DNA of 64,000 bases from Terrirubrum flagellatum (GTDB lineage Bacteria > Pseudomonadota > Alphaproteobacteria > Rhizobiales > Beijerinckiaceae). Below, in pieces: positions 55,004 through 64,000 of this stretch (its first letter is position 1; each line of letters opens with the position of its first letter). The position numbers were made by a program, and so were the translations under genes. Below the pieces are notes generated by a model. It made no database searches, was not told where the DNA came from, and was given only the letters and a program-made list of their open reading frames with translations. The DNA is taken from assembly GCF_022059845.1 (NCBI RefSeq), contig NZ_CP091851.1, positions 2,542,001 to 2,606,000 of the forward strand, given 5' to 3'.

Positions 55004-55253
55004 TCAATCCGCCCCGCTCGCTGATCGCGAATATGATGGGCGCGACTCTTCCACGTTGGAGCGGCGGTCGCTTTTTGAATCGCTGTTGATGGCGATGCGC
55101 GGATGGTTCGAGCTGTGGAGGCGGAGACGGCGCAGCCGACTTGTGCTGCTTGAATTGAGCGACGCGCAGCTCAGGGATATCGGCCTGTCGCGCAGCGAAA
55201 TCGATTGGAAAATCGAGCGCCCCCTCGGGATCGATTTCATCAAGCCGCTGTAG
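54990..55253 (+). CDS. DUF1127 small protein
   Basis: The core FELWRRRRRSRLVLLELSDAQLRDIGLSRSEIDWKI is the DUF1127 motif: an arginine run plus an LSDxxLxDIGLSRxxI helix. The arginine-rich stretch may bind RNA, as shown for short DUF1127 proteins elsewhere. The start is uncertain: a TTG at 54990 (GAGG close upstream) gives 87 residues, but a start near 55088 inside the frame is possible. It overlaps the DUF3237 stop. Confidence 0.75.
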   Translation: MKFSDQSAPLADREYDGRDSSTLERRSLFESLLMAMRGWFELWRRRRRSRLVLLELSDAQLRDIGLSRSEIDWKIERPLGIDFIKPL

Positions 55254-55292
55254 CCGAGCGGCCCGCAGGCCGCCCGACCAAGCGGAGCATGA

Positions 55293-58200
55293 TTAATGCG
55301 CGGTTGCGCTCTCCGCTTGCGCGCCGCCGCCCGCAGCGGCCACGGTGCGCCCTTTGAATATCCGTCGCACCGTCACGAAAAGCAGCGGCACGAAGAACAC
55401 GCCGAGGAACGTCGCGGCGAGCATGCCGCCAAGCACGCCGAAACCGATCGCGTTCTGCGCGCCGGAGCCGGCGCCGTTCGCAAGCGCAAGCGGCAGCACG
55501 CCGAGGATGAAGGCGAACGACGTCATCAGGATCGGACGCAGGCGCTGACGACAGGCTTCCAGCGTCGCCTCGACGACGCCCTTCCCTTGCGCCTGTTGCT
55601 CGATCGCGAATTCGACGATGAGGATCGCATTCTTCGCAGCGAGGCCGATCGTCGTCAAAAGGCCGACCTTGAAATAGACGTCGTTCGACTGACTCGCCAG
55701 AATGGCGGCAAGCAGCGCGCCGAACACGCCGAGCGGAACCGCGAGCATCACTGCGAACGGGATCGACCAGCTTTCATAGAGCGCCGCGAGGCAGAGGAAG
55801 ACGACGAGGATCGAGATCGCATAGAGCGCGCCCGCCTGACTGCCCGACAGACGCTCCTGATAAGACAGCCCGCTCCAGGCGCGCGTGAAGCCCTGCGGCA
55901 GCTGTTTCATCAATGCCTCCGCCTCGTCCATCGCCACGCCCGAACTGACGCCAGGCGCTGCCTGCCCCTGCAACTGAACCGCCGAGACGCCGTTGAAGCG
56001 TTGCAGGTTCGGCGACCCATAGGTCCAGCGCGATGACGCGATCGCCGAGAACGGCACCATGCCGCCGGTCGCATTGCGCACTTGCCAGTCGTCGAGATTT
56101 TCAGGCGACATGCGGAACGGCGCATCGGCCTGCACATAGACCGATTTGACGCGGCCGCGATCGATGAAGTCGTTCACATAGGCGCCGGCCCATGCGATCG
56201 ACAACGTGTTGTTGACGTCGGCGAGGCTGAGCGCGAAGGCGCGCGCCTTCTCGCGATCAATCTCGATCGCGAATTGCGGCGTGTCCTCCTGCCCGTTCGG
56301 ACGCGTGTTGGCGAGACGTGGATTGCGCGCCGCGAGGCCGAGAAACTGGTTGCGCGCCTCCATCAGCTTCTCATGACCGGCGCCGCCGGCGTCCTGCAAA
56401 TACATCTCGAAGCCACTGGAATTGCCGACGCCCGGCAGCGCCGGCGGCGCGAGCGCGAACACCATCGCGTCGCGAATTCCGAAGAAGGCGATGTTCGCCC
56501 GCTGCGCGACTGCTGCGGCGCGCAGATTGGGCGATTTGCGCTGGGCGAACTCCTTCAGCTTGATGAAGGCGATGCCGACATTCTGGCCCTGCCCCGCGAA
56601 GCTGAAGCCGGCGACGTCGAACACGCCGTCGACCGCATCCTTCTCCTTCTCGGAAAAATGCTTGCGGATGGCTTCGAGCACGCGCTTGCCGCGATCCTGC
56701 GTCGCGCCGGTCGGCAACTGCACGATGGTGAAGAGAACGCCCTGATCCTCGTCCGGAATGAAGGAGCCAGGCACCTTGTTGAACATCCAGGCGACGCCGC
56801 CGACGATTAGCGCGAAACCGACGAGGAAGATCGCCGGCAGGCGCACGATGCCGCGCACGCCCGAGATGTATCCGTTCGTGGCCCGGCCGAACATGCGATT
56901 GAACCAGCCGAAGAAGCCGCGGCGCGGCGCGCCGTGATTGGGGCTGGCCTTCAGCATGGTGGCGCAAAGCGCCGGCGTCAGCACGAGCGCGACCAGAACC
57001 GAGAGCACCATCGCCGAGACGATCGTCACAGAGAACTGGCGATAGATGACGCCGACCGAACCACCGAAGAAGGCCATGGGAATGAACACCGCCGAGAGCA
57101 CGGTGGCGATGCCGACCAGCGCGCCGGTGATCTCGTCCATGGACTTGAGCGTCGCCTCGCGCGGCGACAGGCCTTCTTCCGACATGACGCGCTCGACATT
57201 CTCGACCACGACGATGGCGTCGTCGACGAGCAGGCCGATCGCGAGCACCATGGCGAACATGGTGAGCGTGTTGATGGAGTAGCCGAAGGCCGCGAGCACG
57301 CCGAAGGTGCCGAGCAGCACCACGGGCACCGCGATGGTCGGGATCAGTGTCGCCCTGAAATTCTGCAGGAAGAGATACATCACGAGGAAGACAAGCACGA
57401 TCGCTTCAAGCAGCGTGCGCACCACCTCCTCGATCGACAGGCGCACGAAGGGCGTGGTGTCATAGGGATAGGAGATCGCGACGCCGGTCGGAAGCTGCGC
57501 CTCCATGTCCTTCAGCGCCGCTTGCACGGCCTGGGCGGTGGAGATCGCGTTGGCGCCGGTCGCGAGATTGATCGCGAGGCCGGCGGCCGGCTTGCCGTTG
57601 TAACGCGCCACGCTGGTGTAGCTGTCGGCGCCAAGTTCGACGCGCGCGACGTCGCCGATGCGGACGAGCGAACCGCGCATGTCGCTCTTCAGGATGATCT
57701 CGCGGAATTGCTCCGGCGTTTGCAACCGGCTCTGCGCCGAAATCGTCGCATTGAGCTGGTTGCCATTGACGGAGGGAAGTCCGCCCAACTGTCCCGCGGA
57801 CACCTGCACGTTCTGCGCGACGATCGCGGCGGTCACGTCGCTCGGCATGAGCTGATATTGCGCGAGCTTGATCGGATCGAGCCAGATGCGCATGGCGTAG
57901 CCGCCGCCGAACACCTGCGCGCCGCCGACGCCGTCGATGCGCTTGATGCGATCATTCAGCGTGCTGTTGATGTAGTCGGCGAGATCGTTCGACGACATCG
58001 AGCCGTCTTCCGAGGTCAGCGCGACCACCATCAGGAAGCTGTCGTTGGCCTTTGTCACGGTGACGCCGAGGCTCTGCACGATCTGCGGAAGCTGCGACGT
58101 GACAAGGCTCAGCTTGTTCTGGACCTGCACCTGCGCGGTATCAGGATTGGCGTCGTTGGTGAATGTCAGCGTGATCGACGCGTTGCCGCTCGATGTGCTC

Positions 58201-58442
58201 GATGACGCCATATACTGGAGGTGATCGAGGCCGGTCATGTTCTGCTCGATGACCTTGGTCACCGAGTTCTCGATCGTCTCGGCGCTGGCGCCGGGATAGT
58301 TCGCCTGGATGCGGACCGTCGTCGGCGCGATATTGGGATATTGCGCGATCGACAGGCTCGTGATCGCGAGCGCGCCGCCCAGCATGATGACGATGGCGAT
58401 GACCCAGGCGAAAATCGGCCTGTTGATGAAAAAGCGAGCCAT
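55293..58442 (-). CDS. HAE1-family RND efflux pump, inner-membrane component
   Basis: Proton-driven drug exporter of the AcrB type, 1049 residues. It starts [20 protein letters not shown]. The transmembrane proton-relay residues are visible: the two Asp in [20 protein letters not shown] and the Lys in [27 protein letters not shown] and the duplicated porter domains are in place. It works with the adaptor gene directly upstream (4-base gap). No outer-membrane channel gene is present here. Confidence 0.96.
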   Translation of the reverse strand: MARFFINRPIFAWVIAIVIMLGGALAITSLSIAQYPNIAPTTVRIQANYPGASAETIENSVTKVIEQNMTGLDHLQYMASSSTSSGNASITLTFTNDANPDTAQVQVQNKLSLVTSQLPQIVQSLGVTVTKANDSFLMVVALTSEDGSMSSNDLADYINSTLNDRIKRIDGVGGAQVFGGGYAMRIWLDPIKLAQYQLMPSDVTAAIVAQNVQVSAGQLGGLPSVNGNQLNATISAQSRLQTPEQFREIILKSDMRGSLVRIGDVARVELGADSYTSVARYNGKPAAGLAINLATGANAISTAQAVQAALKDMEAQLPTGVAISYPYDTTPFVRLSIEEVVRTLLEAIVLVFLVMYLFLQNFRATLIPTIAVPVVLLGTFGVLAAFGYSINTLTMFAMVLAIGLLVDDAIVVVENVERVMSEEGLSPREATLKSMDEITGALVGIATVLSAVFIPMAFFGGSVGVIYRQFSVTIVSAMVLSVLVALVLTPALCATMLKASPNHGAPRRGFFGWFNRMFGRATNGYISGVRGIVRLPAIFLVGFALIVGGVAWMFNKVPGSFIPDEDQGVLFTIVQLPTGATQDRGKRVLEAIRKHFSEKEKDAVDGVFDVAGFSFAGQGQNVGIAFIKLKEFAQRKSPNLRAAAVAQRANIAFFGIRDAMVFALAPPALPGVGNSSGFEMYLQDAGGAGHEKLMEARNQFLGLAARNPRLANTRPNGQEDTPQFAIEIDREKARAFALSLADVNNTLSIAWAGAYVNDFIDRGRVKSVYVQADAPFRMSPENLDDWQVRNATGGMVPFSAIASSRWTYGSPNLQRFNGVSAVQLQGQAAPGVSSGVAMDEAEALMKQLPQGFTRAWSGLSYQERLSGSQAGALYAISILVVFLCLAALYESWSIPFAVMLAVPLGVFGALLAAILASQSNDVYFKVGLLTTIGLAAKNAILIVEFAIEQQAQGKGVVEATLEACRQRLRPILMTSFAFILGVLPLALANGAGSGAQNAIGFGVLGGMLAATFLGVFFVPLLFVTVRRIFKGRTVAAAGGGAQAESATAH

Positions 58443-58445
58443 AAC

Positions 58446-59681
58446 TTAGTTCCTGGCGTCCGCGACGTGCGGGGCGCCTGCGCTCACCTCCTTGATCTGG
58501 CCCGTCGTCGGATCGACCGTCACCTCGACGGCGGCAACGTCCTGTCCGGGGCGCACCTTCAGCGTGCCCTCGACGATCAGCCTGTCGCCGTCATTGACGC
58601 CGCGATCGACAAGCCAGCTCGCGCCGATCGTCCGGCGGATGCCGATGACGCGCTGCTCGACCTTGTTGTCCCTGGTGACGAACATCGCCGTCGCTTCACC
58701 CTTGCTGTTGCGGGTGACGCCCTGCTGCGGCAGCAGGAAACTGCCATCGGCGACGCCTTCCTCAATCACTGCGCGCACATACATGCCCGGCAGAAGGAGC
58801 CTGTCCGGATTCGGAAATACGGCGCGGACGGTGAAGGTGCTGGTCGATTCATCGATCGAGATGTCGGCGAATTCGAGCTTGCCTTCCTTGTCGTAGGTGC
58901 TGCCGTCCTCGAGTCTCAGCTTCACCGGCACCGAGCCGATGTCGCCGCGCAGCTTGCCGCTCTGCAACTGGCGGCGGAAGCGCAGGAGGTTCGCGCTCGA
59001 CTGGGTCATGTCGACATAGATCGGATCGAGCTGCCGGATGGTCGCGAGCGCGATCGTCTGGCTCGCAGTGACCAGCGCGCCGGCGTTGAGCGAGGATTTG
59101 CCGATCAGGCCGCTGATCGACGCCGTGATCCTGGTGTAGTCGAGATTGATCCGCGCGGAGACGAGATTGGCCTTGGCTGCGGCGACATCGGCCTTCGCCT
59201 GCGCGAGAGTCGCCGTCGCCTGATCGAGCTGCTGCTCGGTCACGGCGTTGGATCTCGACAGGGTCTGGTAGCGCTCGAGCTGGGCCTGGGCGTTCGGCAC
59301 CTGCGCTTCGGCGCGGGCGAGTTGCGCCGCCGCGCTGTCATAGGCGGCCTGATAGGTCGCGGGATCGATCTGGTAGAGGATGTCGCCTCTCGCGACCTCG
59401 CCGCCTTCCTTGAACCGCCGCTCCTGAATGATGCCGGCGACCTGCGGACGCACTTCGGCGACGAGATAGGGCGTGATGCGGCCGGGCAGCTCGGCGTTGA
59501 TCGCGACCGATTTCGGGCGCAGCGTGACGATCGCCACCTGCTGCGGCGGCCGCGGCGCGCCTGCGGCGCCTGCGGGGCCGGCCGTCGGATTCTGCTGGTT
59601 GTTGCAGCCGGCCAATGAGAGGCCAATCAGCAACGCGCCACCGGCGAGGGATGGCTTCAACGATCTCATCTCGAACCTCAA
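58446..59681 (-). CDS. RND efflux pump periplasmic adaptor (membrane fusion protein)
   Basis: AcrA-type adaptor, 411 residues. A lipoprotein signal, LAGGALLIGLSLAGCN, would anchor it. The lipoyl halves are PGRITPYLVAEVRPQVAGIIQERRFKEGGEV and SARINLDYTRITASISGLIG, with a coiled-coil hairpin (AEAQVPNAQAQLERYQTL, then QLDQATATLAQAKADVAAAKANL) between. It couples the inner pump to an outer channel. Confidence 0.95.
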   Translation of the reverse strand: MRFEMRSLKPSLAGGALLIGLSLAGCNNQQNPTAGPAGAAGAPRPPQQVAIVTLRPKSVAINAELPGRITPYLVAEVRPQVAGIIQERRFKEGGEVARGDILYQIDPATYQAAYDSAAAQLARAEAQVPNAQAQLERYQTLSRSNAVTEQQLDQATATLAQAKADVAAAKANLVSARINLDYTRITASISGLIGKSSLNAGALVTASQTIALATIRQLDPIYVDMTQSSANLLRFRRQLQSGKLRGDIGSVPVKLRLEDGSTYDKEGKLEFADISIDESTSTFTVRAVFPNPDRLLLPGMYVRAVIEEGVADGSFLLPQQGVTRNSKGEATAMFVTRDNKVEQRVIGIRRTIGASWLVDRGVNDGDRLIVEGTLKVRPGQDVAAVEVTVDPTTGQIKEVSAGAPHVADARN

Positions 59682-59858
59682 TGGCGATGGGGCGCCTGGA
59701 CAGCGCTAGCGCCCGCCGGACGGTATCCGGCGGGCGCGCGTCAGCTCTGTTAGCCTTCGCCAACAACTGAGGCAAAAAACGGTCAATCGGGCGACGACCT
59801 GACCGCAGGCCTGCAGAGCCGAACTTCGGCGCGCATATTGCGCCGAACCGGAAAGCGG
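59682..59858. other. Intergenic region between adaptor and Spy-like genes
   Basis: Probably carries the promoter of the efflux operon. GCCCGCCGGA-N6-TCCGGCGGGC (near 59710-59735) is a strong inverted repeat that could terminate the Spy-like transcript on the minus strand. Nothing else recognised. Confidence 0.4.
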
Positions 59859-60476
59859 TCAGTGGAAAGGCGGCGCGTCCGGCCGATTGAAGGGCGAGGG
59901 TCCGCGTCCAGCGCCCGGCGCGCTCGCGCCATGCGGACCGCCCGGCGGCAAGGGCGGCGGGCCGGGAGGCGTCATCAATTCGGCCAGCAGCCTGCTCCGG
60001 TCCGGCCTGAGCGATGGCGACAAAGCCTCGGCCGCCTGCCGCATCGCCGTCGCGGCCCCAGCCATGGCGAGCGCCGGCCGCTCGCGATCACGCAGCACCG
60101 CGACGACGTCGTCCTGATCGGGGCGCGGCGGACCGGCGAGGCAGAGCGCGTTCATGGGTTCGACCGCCGCCTTCGCCGCGTCGGCGAAGGTTTTCCAGGC
60201 CGCTTGCTGCGAACCGTCGAGCGACAGGCGGATCTCGATATAGGCGAGCCGGGCGACAAATCTCGCATGGATGTCGGCGCAGCGCTCCGCCGGCGACAGG
60301 CGACGGAAGGCGGGTTCGCCATCCTCGAAGCGGGCGAGCGCGATCGGCAGCGGCTCCTTCGACGCAAGCCGCGCCTGGTCCTTTCCGGGCGGCGGCGCGA
60401 CGCCCGCCGCCGCGACCAAACTCAGCAACGAACCTCCGGCGACAATCGCGGCGGCGATACGGGGCAACAGGCGCAT
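59859..60476 (-). CDS. Spy/CpxP-like LTxxQ-type periplasmic protein
   Basis: Signal peptide MRLLPRIAAAIVAGGSLLSLVAAAG, then two helical repeats resembling the LTxxQ motif: ERCADIHARFVARLAYIEIRLSLDGSQQAAWKTFADA and, near residue 145, EALSPSLRPDRSRLLAEL. The C-terminal 45 residues are Pro/Gly/His-rich (PPGPPPLPPGGPHG). Such proteins are periplasmic chaperones or stress sensors, as known for Spy and CpxP. It is divergent from the response regulator gene across 188 bases. Confidence 0.75.
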   Translation of the reverse strand: MRLLPRIAAAIVAGGSLLSLVAAAGVAPPPGKDQARLASKEPLPIALARFEDGEPAFRRLSPAERCADIHARFVARLAYIEIRLSLDGSQQAAWKTFADAAKAAVEPMNALCLAGPPRPDQDDVVAVLRDRERPALAMAGAATAMRQAAEALSPSLRPDRSRLLAELMTPPGPPPLPPGGPHGASAPGAGRGPSPFNRPDAPPFH

Positions 60477-60664
60477 GGACTGGTCCTCAACGCGAATATG
60501 CGAAGGATGACGCAGCCAGCGCCCGCGATTATGTCCCCGGCCAAGCCAATTTGTTTCGCGCTCTGCGAGATCGCGGACATGGAAATATCCAGAAACTATT
60601 TTTCTGAAGGCGCCCGACCCCGCTTCGGGTCATAAGGCGTGCGCCGCTTCATCAACATCGTAAC

Positions 60665-61387
60665 ATGACTTCATCGCCGCACATTCTCATCGTCGAGGAC
60701 GACAAGGACATCGCCGCGCTCGCCGGCCGCTACCTTAAGGTCAATGGCTGTCGCGTGACGCATGCGCTCGACGGACGCGAGATGGATCGCGTCCTGATCG
60801 ACGGACGCATCGATCTCGTGGTGCTCGATCTGATGCTGCCGGGCGAAGACGGCCTCTCCCTCTGCCGGCGCCTGCGCGCCTCCTCGACGGTGCCGGTGAT
60901 CATGCTCACCGCGCGGGCCGAAGAGATCGACCGGATCCTCGGCCTCGAGATGGGCGCTGATGACTATCTCGCGAAGCCGTTCAATCCGCGCGAATTGCTG
61001 GCGCGCATCCGCGCGGTGCTGCGGCGCGCGCAAGGGTTGCGGCCGACCAACGCATCGACGGCGCGGGCGCTGCTGTTTGCGGGGTGGCGCGTCGATCTCT
61101 CCATGCGCAGGCTCACCAATCCGGAAGGCGCGCGCGTGACCCTGACCGGCGCCGAATTCGATCTGCTGCGCGTTTTCTGCGAACATCCCGGCCGCGTCCT
61201 GTCGCGCGACCAGCTCATCGACCTGACGCAAGGGCGCGCCGCCGGCGCGTTCGAACGTTCTATCGACGTGCTGGTCAGCCGCATCCGCCAGAAGATCGAG
61301 GCCGACGCGCGAGACCCCGAGATGATCAAGACCATCCGATCCGGCGGCTATCTCTTCACGCCTGAAGTCGCCGAGTCGAGCGAATGA
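60665..61387 (+). CDS. OmpR-family response regulator
   Basis: Receiver domain residues 6-120 with LIVEDDKDIAAL (acidic pocket), DLVVLDLMLPGEDG (phospho-acceptor Asp near 55), IMLTARAEEID and LAKPFNPREL (Lys). The winged-helix C-terminal domain has LTGAEFDLLRVFCEHPGRVLSRDQLIDLTQGRAAGAFERSIDVLVSRIRQKIE. Its stop overlaps the kinase start by four bases. It may control the efflux or Spy-like gene across the divergent gap. Confidence 0.95.
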   Translation: MTSSPHILIVEDDKDIAALAGRYLKVNGCRVTHALDGREMDRVLIDGRIDLVVLDLMLPGEDGLSLCRRLRASSTVPVIMLTARAEEIDRILGLEMGADDYLAKPFNPRELLARIRAVLRRAQGLRPTNASTARALLFAGWRVDLSMRRLTNPEGARVTLTGAEFDLLRVFCEHPGRVLSRDQLIDLTQGRAAGAFERSIDVLVSRIRQKIEADARDPEMIKTIRSGGYLFTPEVAESSE

Positions 61388-62742
61388 ACAGGCTCGCGCG
61401 CTTTCTGCCTCGCAGCATCGGCGCGCAAATCGTTCTCCTCGTCGCCTGCGCGATTCTGCTCGCGCATATCGCCATCGGCATTCTCTTTTCTCTCGAGAGC
61501 CGCCGCGGCGATGAGCGCGAGGGCGGACCTGCCGGACACGCCGCAGTCGTGCTCGCGCGCATGGTCAACGCCGCGCCGCCATCGGAACGACAGGCGCTGG
61601 TCGACGCGTTCAAGCGGTCCTTTCCCGACGTGGAGGCGCGGCTTGCGCCGCCCTCCTCATCGCCGGCGCCCGAAGCGGACGCTGGCCGCCCGCCCCCCGA
61701 CATCCGCCCCCGCGGACCGGAAGAGCGCATGCTGAGAGATGCCGGCCTCGAAATCAGGTTCGAGCCGCCGCCTTCAGGGCCGTCGCTCGCTCGCGAGAGA
61801 ACCGTGACTGTGATCATGGCAGATCGATCGGAGCTGGTCGTGCGCGGCAATCTGTTTCCGCCACCCGGCGGCCATTACTTTCCCTATCTCCCGCCGATGA
61901 TCTTCTTTACGGCGGCGCTTGTGGTGCTTGGCGCGTGGGCCGTGCGCGTGCTCATCCGGCCGCTCGGCGATCTCGCCCACGCAGCGGAGAATTTCGATCC
62001 GACGCGCGATCAGGAGCCTCTGCCTGAGAACGGACCGTCGGAACTTGGCGCGCTCGCCGCTGCGCTCAACGGCATGCGCGACCGCATCAAGACGATGCTC
62101 GATCAGCGCACGCATATGCTCGCCGCGGTCGGCCATGATCTGCGCACGCCGATCACGCGCATGCGGCTGCGCGCCGAAGAGATCGAGGACGAGCAGATTC
62201 GCGACGCGGTTATTCGCGACCTCGCCCATATGGGCGGGATGGTCAATTCCGCCCTCTCCTTCCTGCGCGACGGCAAGGCGAAGGAGGAAATCGCCGCGCT
62301 CGATCTCGCGAGTCTGCTCAGCACGCTCGCCTATGAGCAGGCCGATCTCGGCCAGAAGGTCGAATATGAAGGGCCAGTTCATTTCACCGCGAGAGGCGAC
62401 CCCGACAGGCTGCAGCGTGCGTTCATGAACATCATCGACAATGCGGTGAAATATGGCGGCAGCGCCGTCGTCCGTCTGAAACTCGCGGGCGACCAGGCTA
62501 TCGTCGAAATTCAGGACGAGGGGCCGGGAATTCCCGGCGAGCAGCAGGCGGAAATGCTGCAGCCTTTCGTGCGCGGCGACGCGGCGCGCGCGGTCTCGAA
62601 AAATTCAGGCTTCGGCCTCGGCCTCGCCATCGCGCAGTCGATCATCGACAATCACGGCGGATCGCTGGCGCTCGCCAATCTCGCGCCGCGCGGGCTTTGC
62701 GTGCGCGTCTCGCTGCCGGTGCTGGGCTCGCCGAACCGCTGA
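61384..62742 (+). CDS. EnvZ-like sensor histidine kinase
   Basis: Two membrane segments (QIVLLVACAILLAHIAIGILFSL at the start, and PYLPPMIFFTAALVVLGAWAVRVLI near residue 170) enclose a Pro-rich periplasmic sensor region. HAMP, then the H-box AAVGHDLRTPITRMRLRAEE, the N-box MNIIDNAVKYG, and the G-boxes EDGPG-type DEGPGIPGE and GFGLGLAIAQSII. 452 residues. It overlaps the regulator gene by four bases, so the pair is co-expressed. The signal sensed is unknown. Confidence 0.95.
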   Translation: MNRLARFLPRSIGAQIVLLVACAILLAHIAIGILFSLESRRGDEREGGPAGHAAVVLARMVNAAPPSERQALVDAFKRSFPDVEARLAPPSSSPAPEADAGRPPPDIRPRGPEERMLRDAGLEIRFEPPPSGPSLARERTVTVIMADRSELVVRGNLFPPPGGHYFPYLPPMIFFTAALVVLGAWAVRVLIRPLGDLAHAAENFDPTRDQEPLPENGPSELGALAAALNGMRDRIKTMLDQRTHMLAAVGHDLRTPITRMRLRAEEIEDEQIRDAVIRDLAHMGGMVNSALSFLRDGKAKEEIAALDLASLLSTLAYEQADLGQKVEYEGPVHFTARGDPDRLQRAFMNIIDNAVKYGGSAVVRLKLAGDQAIVEIQDEGPGIPGEQQAEMLQPFVRGDAARAVSKNSGFGLGLAIAQSIIDNHGGSLALANLAPRGLCVRVSLPVLGSPNR

Positions 62743-62857
62743 CGATCTTTCGTCGCGACGCGCGTCAGGAAGAAGGCTCTCCGCGCCGCCAATTCGTCAG
62801 CAGGCGCGGGCCTTTCCCCGTGCAGAATGCATCGACGCGCCAGCATGGCGCGCCGCT

Positions 62858-63406
62858 TCAGGCGCTGACGCTCATGAACAACGAGGTCGTCGTCGCGGTC
62901 GTCTTGGACGACGCGTCCGAGCTGTAGGAGTTCGACGACAGAGTCTGCTGAAGCTGCTTCAGGAAGTCCTGCAACAACTGGCTGATGTCGGTCGAACTCG
63001 ATGTCGAGCTCGATGAATCATCGCTGCCGTCGGAATCGCTCGGCGGCGGAGGCGGAGGACCGCCGGCGCCTCCGGGGCCTCCCGGACCGCCCTGGGCGAA
63101 CGTGTTCTTGAAGACGTTCTTCAATTCATCGGCCTGATCGCTGGTCAGCGCGCCGGAAGAGACCTGATCTTCGATCAGGCTGTCGACCTTGCTTTGCAGT
63201 TCGTCTGGCGACGGCGGCTTCGAACCTGAACTCGCCGATGTGCGACCGGCGCTGAGCGAGGAATCGATGCTTTCGAGGGCCGATGTGAGCGCGGAACTGT
63301 CGCTCGAGGATATTGTCCCCGCTGAAATCTCCGAGCTCAATTCGGATTTGAGCCGGTCCAGCGGCGACGCGTGCTGATACGCTGACGCTGAAGATATGGA
63401 GGTCAC
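62858..63406 (-). CDS. Ser/Gly/Pro-rich low-complexity protein
   Basis: GTG start at 63406 with GGAG seven bases upstream. A helical N-terminal part (ASPLDRLKSELSSEISAG, then ALTSALESIDSSLSAG and DELQSKVDSLIEDQVSSGALTSDQADELKNVFKNTF) precedes a Gly/Pro run (GGPGGPGGAGGPPPPPPSDSD) and a Ser/Thr-rich end with DISQLLQDFLKQLQQTLSSN. No signal peptide. The paired helices resemble calcium-binding-like or phasin-like short repeats, but I cannot assign a family. Confidence 0.55.
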   Translation of the reverse strand: MTSISSASAYQHASPLDRLKSELSSEISAGTISSSDSSALTSALESIDSSLSAGRTSASSGSKPPSPDELQSKVDSLIEDQVSSGALTSDQADELKNVFKNTFAQGGPGGPGGAGGPPPPPPSDSDGSDDSSSSTSSSTDISQLLQDFLKQLQQTLSSNSYSSDASSKTTATTTSLFMSVSA

Positions 63407-63573
63407 GTTGGTCTCCTGATCCCAGGCGAAACACAACGCCTCGCCTGTGCGAGCAAGCGATCAACGGGGTTAACGGCCCGTCTCCGCGCGGAGAAACCTT
63501 GTTTCGAGAGGTGTCCTGTTTGCCATCGGAAACATCAGGAAACAATTTTCCCGCGCGCGTCCGCGCCTGATCC

Positions 63574-64000
63574 TCAGCCGACATGGGAGCGGAACAAGCC
63601 TTTCGCCTCGGCGTAGAGCAGAAGCATGATCGTCTTGGCGTCGACGATCTCGCCTTGCCCGATCATCGCCAGCGCATCCTCGAACGCAAATTCCGCGACC
63701 TCGATATCCTCGCCTTCGCCGGCATGGCCGCCGCCCGCCTCGACCCTGTCGCCGTCCGCATATTCGGCGACGAAGAAATGCAGCCGCTCCGTCATCGCGC
63801 CCGCGCTCGTATAGGCCGCGAACAACGGCCGCGCGTCGCCGACGCGAAACCCTGTCTCCTCCATCGCCTCGCGCCGCATGGCGTCGGCCGGGCTGTCGTC
63901 GTCGAGCAGGCCGGCGGGAACCTCCCACAGCATGCCATCGGGATGGCCGTTGATCAGCGCCGGCAGGCGAAGCTGCCGGATGAGAACCACCGTTCCTTTC
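63574..64000 (-). CDS. Nudix hydrolase, 5' end outside window
   Basis: The Nudix box GLLDDDSPADAMRREAMEETGFRVG is in place, giving the GX5EX7REUXEEXGU metal-binding helix. KGTVVLIRQLRLPA upstream is the typical strand before it, and the frame stays open to the window edge, so the true start is beyond 64000. The C-terminus EIVDAKTIMLLLYAEAKGLF resembles ADP-ribose pyrophosphatases. Substrate inferred only. Confidence 0.88.
   Translation of the reverse strand, partial: KGTVVLIRQLRLPALINGHPDGMLWEVPAGLLDDDSPADAMRREAMEETGFRVGDARPLFAAYTSAGAMTERLHFFVAEYADGDRVEAGGGHAGEGEDIEVAEFAFEDALAMIGQGEIVDAKTIMLLLYAEAKGLFRSHVG

Noticed and set aside
56934..58205. Long plus-strand open frame of 423 codons opposite the efflux pump gene
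   Set aside because: His/Asp/Arg-rich antisense of the RND pump gene; the pump is complete on the other strand.

Overview
The window is chromosomal DNA from an alphaproteobacterium, most likely a member of the Hyphomicrobiales (Rhizobiales). The grounds are high GC content, dense genes with many 4-nt overlaps, a CIRCE-controlled groESL operon, many small secreted proteins of types common in that order (DUF1236, DUF1176, DUF1127, MAPEG, Spy/CpxP-like), and a guaA / RsmB-type methyltransferase / MAPEG / guaB neighbourhood. I would not name a genus from this sequence alone.

Bases 1-5480 hold an amidase cut by the window edge, then a TetR-type repressor transcribed divergently from a two-gene operon encoding a class III aminotransferase and a phosphotriesterase-family metal hydrolase. 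Palindromic TTGTAC-type boxes lie between the divergent genes. An IS5-family element with a G7 frameshift site sits directly against the hydrolase stop codon.

Bases 5480-20700 look like an accessory region. They contain a ribbon-helix-helix-like gene with an in-frame stop, a decayed integrase, orphan small proteins, a CIRCE-groESL operon, two small paralogous proteins about 4 kb apart, and a sugar cluster. The sugar cluster has a GH13 alpha-glucosidase and a GT4 glycosyltransferase on the minus strand, and a mannose-6-phosphate isomerase, a GT4 fused to a glycosidase-like domain, and a GH130 phosphorylase-like protein on the plus strand. Together they suggest making and recycling a mannose- or glucose-containing oligosaccharide.

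Bases 20700-45500 are mostly core genes: guaA, an RsmB-type rRNA methyltransferase, an AraC/GyrI-like regulator, MAPEG, small envelope proteins, a ClpP-like secreted protein, and guaB. A tightly overlapping minus-strand chain follows (Ppx/GppA, RlmE, HAD, GNAT, BtuF-like), then a DUF1176 protein, an Lrp-type ligand-binding protein, an acyl-CoA dehydrogenase, a thiolase, a methyltransferase, acetoacetyl-CoA synthetase and an AsmA-like protein.

Bases 45500-47300 carry a candidate toxin with a PD-(D/E)xK-like C-terminus, followed with a 4-nt overlap by a gene of unknown function that could be its immunity partner. From 47300 to the end come a putrescine-type ABC transporter (ATPase plus two permeases) whose first start codon lies in a long inverted repeat, a Crp/Fnr regulator, a lone molybdopterin-binding large subunit, a LysR regulator, DUF3237 and DUF1127 proteins, an RND efflux pump with its adaptor, a Spy/CpxP-like protein divergent from an OmpR/EnvZ-like two-component system, a low-complexity protein and a partial Nudix hydrolase. 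I saw no tRNA, rRNA or CRISPR array.
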